In this document: piece after piece, positions 37,586 to 43,467 of the stretch
How positions within the stretch are numbered: position 1 is the stretch's first letter
How the letters are laid out: the number at the start of each line of letters is the position of its first letter
Assembly: GCA_018401385.1 (NCBI GenBank)
Contig: JAGYKZ010000009.1
Span: 1-43,467 of the forward strand
DNA: 43,467 nucleotides
Source: Roseicyclus sp.
GTDB taxonomy: Bacteria; Pseudomonadota; Alphaproteobacteria; Rhodobacterales; Rhodobacteraceae
Direction: 5' to 3'
Position numbers and translations under genes: made by a program
Notes under the pieces: generated by a model
Told to the model about the DNA's origin: nothing
The model's database searches: none
The model's input: only the letters and a program-made list of their open reading frames with translations

Positions 37586-37617
37586 CGCCGCAAGACCGAG
37601 CTTACGATCTTGCGGCG
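37586..37617 (-). promoter_or_regulatory. 10-bp hairpin between rplO and secY
   Basis: CGCCGCAAGA (37586-37595) pairs with TCTTGCGGCG (37608-37617) across a 12-base loop. No T-run follows in the transcript direction, so it is not a standard terminator. It lies just upstream of the secY ribosome-binding site. A processing or translational control role is possible. Confidence 0.5.
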
Positions 37618-37692
37618 CGAAAACCCTTGCCTTGATGTAAGCGGCATGGCCGCAAGTCTCAAGGCAGATTATGGTCGAATGTCTGCGGCAGA

Positions 37693-38166
37693 TTACTCTG
37701 CTGCGACAGGTGCCGCTACGTTGAGCTTGCCACCTGCTTTTTCAACGGCCTCAACAGCCGCTTTCGAAGCACCCGTGACAGTGATCGTTACTTTCTTTGA
37801 AATCTCGCCCTTCGCCAGAACGCGAATACCGTCCAGCTTGCGGCGCACCAAGCCCGATGCCACCAACGCGTCTTCGGTGATCTCGGCTTTTGCGTCCAAT
37901 TTCCCCGCTTCGAGGAATTTTTCGATCAGGCCCAGATTGATGACCGCAAACTGCTTGCGGTTCGGCTTGTTGAAGCCGCGCTTGGGCAGACGCTGATAGA
38001 GGGGCATCTGGCCGCCTTCATAGGCGTTGATCGCCACACCCGAACGGGATTTCTGGCCTTTGATACCACGGCCACCCATTTTACCTTTGCCAGAACCGGG
38101 ACCACGGCCAATGCGCTTGGCTTTCTTGGTGGCGCCTGGATTGTCGCGCAATTCATTCAGTTTCAT
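37693..38166 (-). CDS. rplO: 50S ribosomal protein L15
   Basis: The 157-residue protein has the L15 N-terminus [20 protein letters not shown] followed by the glycine-rich [20 protein letters not shown] region that threads into 23S rRNA. The tail is alanine-rich ([10 protein letters not shown]). It follows rpmD in the usual spc order. Confidence 0.99.
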   Translation of the reverse strand: MKLNELRDNPGATKKAKRIGRGPGSGKGKMGGRGIKGQKSRSGVAINAYEGGQMPLYQRLPKRGFNKPNRKQFAVINLGLIEKFLEAGKLDAKAEITEDALVASGLVRRKLDGIRVLAKGEISKKVTITVTGASKAAVEAVEKAGGKLNVAAPVAAE

Positions 38167-38271
38167 GTCGCTACTCCTTGAGCCGGAATTGCCACCCGAG
38201 CGACCGTGGCGGCAAACGCGGCATATGTGATCAAAACAGCCCCATAAGGCGAGGCGGGTGTGGGGCGCGGA

Positions 38272-38460
38272 TTAACCGCGCTCCTCAATGATTTCCACGA
38301 GATGCGGGATCTTATTGATCATACCGCGCACAGAAGGTGTGTCTTCCAATTCGCGGGTCTTATGCATCTTGTTCAAACCCAAACCAATCAGCGTTGCGCG
38401 CTGATCCTGAGGGCGGCGGATCGGGGAACCGATCTGTTTTACAACGATAGTTTTAGCCAT
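38272..38460 (-). CDS. rpmD: 50S ribosomal protein L30
   Basis: The 62-residue L30 shows [40 protein letters not shown] and [15 protein letters not shown]. It sits between rpsE and rplO in normal spc order, 12 bases after rpsE. Confidence 0.98.
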   Translation of the reverse strand: MAKTIVVKQIGSPIRRPQDQRATLIGLGLNKMHKTRELEDTPSVRGMINKIPHLVEIIEERG

Positions 38461-38472
38461 TGCTCACTCTCC

Positions 38473-39036
38473 TCAGGCGTCTGCCGCTACTTCGGCTTCG
38501 GGCTTGCGCAGGATATCGGCAACTTTCTTGCCGCGGCGCGCAGCCACCTGACGGGGCGAGCTTTCTTGGCGCAGACCGTCAAGGGTTGCGCGGATCATGT
38601 TGTAAGGGTTCTGCGAGCCCAAAGATTTTGCCACAACGTCCTTGATGCCCAGCATCTCGAACACGGCGCGCATTGGACCACCCGCGATGATCCCTGTCCC
38701 TTCGGGGGCGGTCCGCATCACGACATTGCCCGCGCCGTGACGGCCCTGAATATCGTGGTGCAGCGTGCGACCTTCGCGCAATGGCACGCGGATCAGGTTG
38801 CGTTTGGCTTGTTCAGTCGCCTTGCGGATCGCTTCAGGCACCTCTTTGGCCTTGCCTTTGCCAAAGCCAACACGACCGCGCTGGTCACCTACAACCACCA
38901 AAGCGGCAAAGCCAAAACGCTTACCACCCTTAACGGTTTTCGACACGCGGTTGATTGCGACCAGACGGTCGGCGAATTCTGGGGTTTCCTCGCGCTCTTC
39001 GCGGCGGCGGCCCCGACGTTGTTCACGTTCTGCCAT
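38473..39036 (-). CDS. rpsE: 30S ribosomal protein S5
   Basis: S5 is a decoding-fidelity protein. The 187-residue product has an arginine/glutamate-rich start, then [40 protein letters not shown] and [19 protein letters not shown]. Length is typical of alphaproteobacterial S5. Confidence 0.99.
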   Translation of the reverse strand: MAEREQRRGRRREEREETPEFADRLVAINRVSKTVKGGKRFGFAALVVVGDQRGRVGFGKGKAKEVPEAIRKATEQAKRNLIRVPLREGRTLHHDIQGRHGAGNVVMRTAPEGTGIIAGGPMRAVFEMLGIKDVVAKSLGSQNPYNMIRATLDGLRQESSPRQVAARRGKKVADILRKPEAEVAADA

Positions 39037-39157
39037 ATTTTGGCATCCTTCATTTCTGGCGCATACCGCGCGCCTGTTTTGGTCAATCGCAGTGAGGGGC
39101 GCTTAATTGGCCCTCTCCCCGATCATCGAGGCGGCACGTGCGTGCCGCCTACGTGGA

Positions 39158-39517
39158 TTAAAACTTCAGACCACCTTCGCGGGCTGCGTCAGCCAAAGCC
39201 TTGACGCGACCATGAAACAAGAAACCGCCACGGTCGAAATAGCATTCCGACACGCCCGCTTTCTTTGCGCGATCTGCAATCGCAGCGCCCACTTTCGCGG
39301 CCGCTTCGACATTGTTCTTGCCAACAACGCCCAGATCTTTTTCGAGCGAAGATGCAGAAGCGAGTGTTACGCCATTCACATCGTCGATCAACTGAACGCT
39401 GATATTCTTGTTGGAGCGGTGCACAGAGAGGCGCGCGCGCCCGTCTGCCATTTTCCGCAACTTGTTCCGAACGCGCAGGCGGCGCTTGAGGAACAGATCT
39501 CGTTTGCTGTTTGCCAT
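39158..39517 (-). CDS. rplR: 50S ribosomal protein L18
   Basis: The 119-residue L18, which binds 5S rRNA, has [37 protein letters not shown] and the C-terminal [20 protein letters not shown]. It is placed between rplF and rpsE as usual. Confidence 0.99.
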   Translation of the reverse strand: MANSKRDLFLKRRLRVRNKLRKMADGRARLSVHRSNKNISVQLIDDVNGVTLASASSLEKDLGVVGKNNVEAAAKVGAAIADRAKKAGVSECYFDRGGFLFHGRVKALADAAREGGLKF

Positions 39518-39528
39518 CTTCGTCGCCC

Positions 39529-40062
39529 TTACTTCTTCTTGCCTTCCTTGCGGAAGATATATTCGCCCTTGTAGCGGATACCTTTGCCTTTGTAAGGCTC
39601 AGGCGCGCGCCATTCGCGAATGTTTGCTGCTACCTGACCCACCAATTGCTGATCGATACCTTCGATCACCACTTCGGTTGGCTTCGGTGTTGTGACCGAC
39701 ACGCCTTGTGGAACTTGGAAATCCACATCATGGCTGTAGCCCAAAGACAGTTTCAAGACATTGCCTTGAATCGCGGCGCGGTAACCCACACCCGTGATTT
39801 CCAGCTCTTTCTTGAAACCATCGGTGACGCCTGTCACAAGGTTCTGAACCATGGTGCGGCTCATACCCCATTGTTGGCGTGCGCGCTTGGATTTACCGCG
39901 TGGGGTAACGTCAACCGCGTTGTCATTGACCGCGATTGTCACATCATCCGTGGCGGTGAAGCTGCGGGTGCCTTTCGGCCCTTTCACTTCGATTGTCTGG
40001 CCTGACACAGTGGCGGATACACCACTGGGCAGTCCGACAGGTCTTTTCCCAATACGAGACAT
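39529..40062 (-). CDS. rplF: 50S ribosomal protein L6
   Basis: The 177-residue L6 starts [20 protein letters not shown] and ends with [20 protein letters not shown] and a lysine tail, which matches the family fully. It lies 13 bases after rpsH. Confidence 0.99.
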   Translation of the reverse strand: MSRIGKRPVGLPSGVSATVSGQTIEVKGPKGTRSFTATDDVTIAVNDNAVDVTPRGKSKRARQQWGMSRTMVQNLVTGVTDGFKKELEITGVGYRAAIQGNVLKLSLGYSHDVDFQVPQGVSVTTPKPTEVVIEGIDQQLVGQVAANIREWRAPEPYKGKGIRYKGEYIFRKEGKKK

Positions 40063-40075
40063 GCTTCAGGCCTCC

Positions 40076-40468
40076 TTAGAATACGGTGCAGAGCACTTCG
40101 CCGCCGACATTGGCCTGACGGGCATTCGCATCGGACATCACACCTTTTGAGGTGGAGACGATGGAAACGCCCAGACCTTGCCGAACTTGCGGGATGTCCT
40201 GCACGTTCATGTAAACACGGCGACCTGGGGTTGATACGCGCTTGATTTCGCGGATCACAGGCGCGCCTTCGTAGTATTTCAGGCTGATTTCCAGCGCCGG
40301 ATGCCCTTTGGCATCGGAGGTGCGCTCGTAGCCACGAATGTAGCCTTCATCCATCAATACATCGAGAACCCATGCACGCAGCTTGGAGGCTGGTGTCAGG
40401 ACGGTGGACTTGCCGCGCATCTGTGCATTGCGGATGCGGGTCAACATATCACCAAGAGGATCATTCAT
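40076..40468 (-). CDS. rpsH: 30S ribosomal protein S8
   Basis: The 130-residue S8 begins [20 protein letters not shown] and has the [20 protein letters not shown] and [16 protein letters not shown] landmarks. S8 is a primary 16S-binding protein and in other bacteria represses the spc operon by binding a mimic near rplE. Confidence 0.99.
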   Translation of the reverse strand: MNDPLGDMLTRIRNAQMRGKSTVLTPASKLRAWVLDVLMDEGYIRGYERTSDAKGHPALEISLKYYEGAPVIREIKRVSTPGRRVYMNVQDIPQVRQGLGVSIVSTSKGVMSDANARQANVGGEVLCTVF

Positions 40469-40481
40469 TGTTCAGACCTCC

Positions 40482-40787
40482 TTACCAGCTCGACTTGACC
40501 ATGCCGGGAATTTGGCCATTGGAGGCCAATTCACGCAGCATGATACGCGAGACTTTCAGCTTACGGTAATAGGCCTTAGGGCGCCCCGTGAGCTGGCAAC
40601 GGTTGTGAAGACGGGTGGCAGAGCTGTTGCGGGGCAGTTCCGCCAGTTTCAGGCGGGCCTTGAAACGCTCTTCCATCGGCTTCGATTCATCTGTCGCGAT
40701 TACTTTCAGCGCGGCACGCTTTGCTGCGTATTTTGCAACAAGCTTTTGGCGCTTAACTTCGCGTGCAACCATGGACTTCTTTGCCAT
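40482..40787 (-). CDS. rpsN: 30S ribosomal protein S14 (zinc-independent type)
   Basis: The 101-residue S14 has [19 protein letters not shown] and the C-terminal [14 protein letters not shown]. It lacks the CxxC pairs of the short zinc-binding form, so it is the long C-minus type. It lies between rplE and rpsH. Confidence 0.99.
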   Translation of the reverse strand: MAKKSMVAREVKRQKLVAKYAAKRAALKVIATDESKPMEERFKARLKLAELPRNSSATRLHNRCQLTGRPKAYYRKLKVSRIMLRELASNGQIPGMVKSSW

Positions 40788-40808
40788 TGTTCTACTCTCC
40801 TCCCGCGA

Positions 40809-41372
40809 TCACGAATTGAAGGGCATGTTGAAATGCTTCAACAGCGCCTTGGCTTCCGCGTCAGTTTTCGCGGTGGTGCAAATGATAATGTCCATTCCCC
40901 AAACCTCATCGACTTTGTCGAAGTTGATTTCAGGGAAAACGATGTGTTCTTTGATCCCCATGGCGTAGTTGCCACGACCGTCAAAGGACTTGCCCGACAC
41001 GCCACGGAAGTCGCGGATACGGGGCATCGCCACAGTGACCAGACGATCAAGGAATTCATACATACGGTCACCGCGGAGGGTCACCTTTGTGCCAAGGAGC
41101 ATATCTTCGCGAACGCGGAACCCCGCGATGGATTTCTTTGCCTTGGTCACAACGGCCTGTTGGCCGGCAATCGCGCTGAGGTCTTCCTGAGCGGATTTGA
41201 CTTTCTTGCTGTCGCGCACAGATTCTGCGCCTGCGCCGATGTTCAGAACGATCTTATCCAAACGGGGGATCTGCATATCGTTCTTATAGCCGAACTCTTC
41301 CTTCATCGCAGGGCGAATGGTCGAAGCGAACGCCGCCTTCAGGCGTGGGGTATAGTTTGCCGTATCGAGCAT
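40809..41372 (-). CDS. rplE: 50S ribosomal protein L5
   Basis: The 187-residue L5 binds 5S rRNA. It has [60 protein letters not shown] and the acidic [20 protein letters not shown]. Its ATG overlaps the rplX stop by four bases. Confidence 0.99.
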   Translation of the reverse strand: MLDTANYTPRLKAAFASTIRPAMKEEFGYKNDMQIPRLDKIVLNIGAGAESVRDSKKVKSAQEDLSAIAGQQAVVTKAKKSIAGFRVREDMLLGTKVTLRGDRMYEFLDRLVTVAMPRIRDFRGVSGKSFDGRGNYAMGIKEHIVFPEINFDKVDEVWGMDIIICTTAKTDAEAKALLKHFNMPFNS

Positions 41373-41679
41373 CAGATGGCCTCCCCCGTGGTCTTGGCAA
41401 CGCGCACCTTTTTGCCGTCTTCGATTTTGAATCCAACGCGGGTGGGTTTGCCGTTTTTGTCCAGAAGCGCCAGGTTGGACAGGTCAATTGGCATCGCCTT
41501 TGGAAGGCGGCCGCCTTCGCCCTGTGCAGATTGGCGGGTGTGACGGATGGCGATATTCACGCCAAATCCACGATCGCTTTGTTGGCCTTTGGCATAACGG
41601 CAGAGATTTCACCCTCTTTGCCCTTATCCTTGCCAGCAAGCCACGACGACTTTGTCGCCCTTTTCAACTTGGCAGCCAT
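41372..41679 (-). CDS. rplX: 50S ribosomal protein L24, frameshifted as read
   Basis: L24 is an early-binding assembly protein. ATG 41679 gives MAAKLK, then a shifted stretch (RATKSSW) where one base fewer in an A run and one extra G would restore the expected KGDKVVV-type sequence. [20 protein letters not shown] reads correctly. Two extra bases after IVD (near 41565) then shift the frame, and [18 protein letters not shown] continues to the stop at 41372, overlapping rplE. A core ribosomal gene in a normal operon is unlikely to be truly broken, so consensus errors are the probable cause. Confidence 0.9.
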
Positions 41680-41680
41680 A

Positions 41681-42047
41681 TTACAACACCTCCAGACGAG
41701 GCAGGATAGTCTTCGCGAGTTCTTCGCGCAACTCACCCTGCTTCTTCGAAGATACGGGTGCCGATAGGCTCGTTGTTGTTGGGGTTTTTGACGAAGCCGC
41801 ATTGCCGGTCAAGGCGGATGGCTGTTCCGTCTTCGCGGCGAACTTCTTTTGCGGTGCGCACGACAACGGCCTTGCGGACATCGCCTTTCTTCACGCGACC
41901 GCGTGGGATGGCTTCCTTCACGGAGACCACGATGATGTCACCCACCGAGGCATATTTCCGCTTGGATCCACCCAGAACCTTGATGCACTGAACACGGCGA
42001 GCGCCAGAATTGTCAGCGACATCCAGATTGGTCTGCATCTGGATCAT
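41681..42047 (-). CDS. rplN: 50S ribosomal protein L14, 3' end frameshifted as read
   Basis: The frame from 42047 reads as canonical L14: [40 protein letters not shown] and [19 protein letters not shown]. After EPIGTRIF it ends early with EEAG. The proper tail [17 protein letters not shown] is present in another frame and ends at 41681, one base before rplX. A net two-base loss lies around 41738-41755, and the [11 protein letters not shown] stretch just before also looks unusual. The gene is almost certainly functional in the organism. Confidence 0.92.
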
Positions 42048-42122
42048 AGTGGTATCTCCCGACCTTTGGGGGCGCCGATCCGGACATTACCCCCAGGGTT
42101 TCGTTAAACTGAAATTCAGCGC

Positions 42123-42353
42123 TTAGTTCGCGATGACTTCCCAGCGTTTCGACTTCGAAATTGGCGCACATTCCTGAATGCGGACGATATCGCCAACCTT
42201 GAATTGGTTCTGTGGATCGTGCGCCCGGTATTTCTTGGACTTACGAACCGTCTTTTTCATCACAGGGTGCGTAAAGCGGCGCTCCACGGACACGGTGACT
42301 GTTTGCGCGTTCTGATCAGATGTCACAACACCTTGCAGGATACGTTTGGGCAT
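42123..42353 (-). CDS. rpsQ: 30S ribosomal protein S17
   Basis: The 76-residue S17 starts [20 protein letters not shown] and has [20 protein letters not shown] and [20 protein letters not shown]. It overlaps the rpmC stop by one base (TAATG). Confidence 0.99.
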   Translation of the reverse strand: MPKRILQGVVTSDQNAQTVTVSVERRFTHPVMKKTVRKSKKYRAHDPQNQFKVGDIVRIQECAPISKSKRWEVIAN

Positions 42354-42562
42354 TAGTTGGCCTCCCCTACGGCTGCTGCGGCTTTCTGAGATAGAATCGT
42401 GTTCACACGGGCCACATCACGGCGCACTTGGCGCATACGGGCGGTGTTTTCCAATTGGCCAGTGGCCTGCTGGAATCGGAGGTTAAACGCCTCCTTCTTC
42501 AGCTGAATCAGCTGATCACGCAGCTGATCTGGCGTTTTTTCACGTAGGTCTTGCGCGTTCAT
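42353..42562 (-). CDS. rpmC: 50S ribosomal protein L29
   Basis: The 69-residue L29 has [40 protein letters not shown] and [15 protein letters not shown]29 lies near the nascent-chain exit. A ribosome-binding site AAAGGAAG is in front. It is the first minus-strand ribosomal gene in this window. The next upstream gene is on the opposite strand, so a promoter should lie within 42563-42804. Confidence 0.99.
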   Translation of the reverse strand: MNAQDLREKTPDQLRDQLIQLKKEAFNLRFQQATGQLENTARMRQVRRDVARVNTILSQKAAAAVGEAN

Positions 42563-42804
42563 CGCGTTGGTCTTCCTTTGTCAACAATCAGCGGAGGGCC
42601 GCAAAAAGCGTTACCCCGATTCCGCTGGAGTAGGTGGATAGAGGCGGCACATACGCGCATCTGTCCGATATAGCAACCCCATTGCCTCGATTTAAGGCGC
42701 TTTTCGGACGCGCCTTGTTATCGCGCAAGGCCCACCCCCTAGACCTAGACAGAAAATCTGCGATTGTGCCGCTAAATATAGATCAATGCGACCAAGGATC
42801 CACT

Positions 42805-43425
42805 ATGGCACAGATATCATCCCTTTTCGTCACACGGCTTTACCACGGGCAATTGAACGAAACCCGCGATGCGATTGATTTGGCCGAGTTGGAACAATCC
42901 TGCTTGGTGATCGCGGATGATGACGAGGCGGGGCAATCATGGTGCGCGGATAACGGCTATCCGGGCTATACGTCCTATGCCTCGCTGACCGACCTGCCAT
43001 GGCGGTTTCCGATCTTTGCGGATTTGGTGAAAATTCTCGATGATCATGTCGCAAAATTCGTCAAGGATTTGGAATTCGATTTGGATGGTCGCAATCTGGT
43101 TCTGGAGGATTTGTGGATCAACATCCTTCCCGAAGGCGGAACGCACAGCTCGCATATCCATCCGCATTCGGTGATCTCGGGCACCACCTATGTTGCCATG
43201 CCCGAGGGTGCATCCGCATTGAAGCTGGAAGACCCGCGCCTGTCGCGCATGATGGCGGCCCCAACACGAACCAAAACGGCGCGCGCGGAAGTGCAACCCT
43301 TTGTCTATGTAAAGCCGAATGTTGGGGATGTGCTGCTGTGGGAAAGCTGGCTGCGCCATGAGGTGCCCATGAACATGGCCGAGGATGAACGCATCAGCGT
43401 CAGCTTCAATTATCGCTGGGACTAA
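42805..43425 (+). CDS. Putative 2-oxoglutarate/Fe(II)-dependent oxygenase
   Basis: The 206-residue protein starts MAQISSLFVTRLYHGQLNET at ATG 42805; a longer frame from 42634 is not supported. It matches the putative 2OG-Fe(II) oxygenase family (2OG-FeII_Oxy_5 type, TIGR02466-like). Conserved segments are THSSHIHPHSVISGTTYV with His117 and His119 as likely metal ligands, DVLLWESWLRHEVPMN with His185, and ERISVSFNYRWD with Arg197 for 2-oxoglutarate. Substrate is unknown. It sits on the plus strand, divergent from rpmC, where rplP (L16) would usually be next, and is followed by a strong terminator. Confidence 0.85.
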   Translation: MAQISSLFVTRLYHGQLNETRDAIDLAELEQSCLVIADDDEAGQSWCADNGYPGYTSYASLTDLPWRFPIFADLVKILDDHVAKFVKDLEFDLDGRNLVLEDLWINILPEGGTHSSHIHPHSVISGTTYVAMPEGASALKLEDPRLSRMMAAPTRTKTARAEVQPFVYVKPNVGDVLLWESWLRHEVPMNMAEDERISVSFNYRWD

Positions 43426-43427
43426 CG

Positions 43428-43464
43428 AAAAACCCCCGCGAGATTGCTCTTGCGGGGGTTTTTG
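43428..43464 (+). terminator. Strong, probably bidirectional terminator after the oxygenase gene
   Basis: AAAAACCCCCGC (43428-43439) pairs perfectly with GCGGGGGTTTTT (43452-43463) across a 12-base loop, and both sides end in A/T runs. It begins three bases after the oxygenase stop. It could also end a ribosomal transcript arriving from the right, if rplP lies there on the minus strand. Confidence 0.88.
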
Positions 43465-43467
43465 TCT

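Noticed and set aside
40383-41543. 386-codon plus-strand open frame over rpsN-rplE-rplX
   Set aside because: It runs antisense through several clear ribosomal protein genes and shows no protein-family features.
42634-42804. In-frame N-terminal extension of the oxygenase
   Set aside because: The extension has no family similarity and the internal ATG at 42805 gives the expected family start.
1-43467. CRISPR array or tandem repeat array
   Set aside because: No regularly spaced direct repeats were found in any intergenic stretch.

Overview
The window looks like chromosome of a roseobacter-type member of the Rhodobacterales (Alphaproteobacteria). The evidence is a glycolate oxidase glcDEF operon, an aapJQMP general amino-acid transporter, a DUF1285 / MoxR / DUF58 / DUF4159 block, an ATP12-type chaperone, and an alphaproteobacterial-style spc and alpha ribosomal operon. 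No genus is claimed. Most of the window is ordinary, densely packed core genome with many 4-base ATGA or GTGA gene overlaps.

Layout. 1-3844 (minus): glcD-glcE-glcF, with glcF running off the left edge. An inverted repeat separates glcD from a divergent HemJ/CopD-like membrane gene. 4364-11112 (minus): an operon of moxR, a DUF58 gene, a DUF4159/BatA-like membrane gene and a second large membrane gene, with a DUF1285 gene divergent from moxR. 11786-14141: a patch of unlike sequence holding broken lysE- and phzF-type genes, two non-coding stretches of about 410 bases and a candidate folded RNA, ending at tRNA-Arg(ACG). 14266-23691: a sensor histidine kinase, then the rpmH-rnpA-yidD / ttcA / yidC-MOSC-engB-argB cluster, a ferredoxin-like gene and a SixA-like phosphatase. 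23698-28365 (minus): aapJQMP. 28598-32790 (minus): rarA-crcB-rluC-like-HAD-ATP12. 32909-42562 (minus): rpmC to rplQ, including secY, adk and rpoA. 42805-43425 (plus): a 2-oxoglutarate/Fe(II) oxygenase gene where rplP is normally expected, followed by a strong terminator.

The most important caution is that eight genes read as frameshifted: the DUF4159 C-terminus, moxR, DUF1285, lysE, phzF, an rluC-like gene, rplN and rplX. Family-like protein sequence continues in neighbouring frames in each. The tRNA-Arg T-arm also looks disturbed. rplN and rplX encode core ribosomal proteins, and several lesions are one-base changes in homopolymer runs, so consensus sequence error is a better general explanation than gene decay. 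The foreign-looking lysE/phzF patch could still be genuinely degenerate.

The best candidates for undescribed biology are the conserved but functionally obscure MoxR/DUF58/DUF4159/GATase-like membrane system, the oxygenase gene embedded in the ribosomal protein operon, a three-way-junction RNA candidate at 13830-13882, and a cluster of GCGCAAT half-sites around the rpmH promoter.
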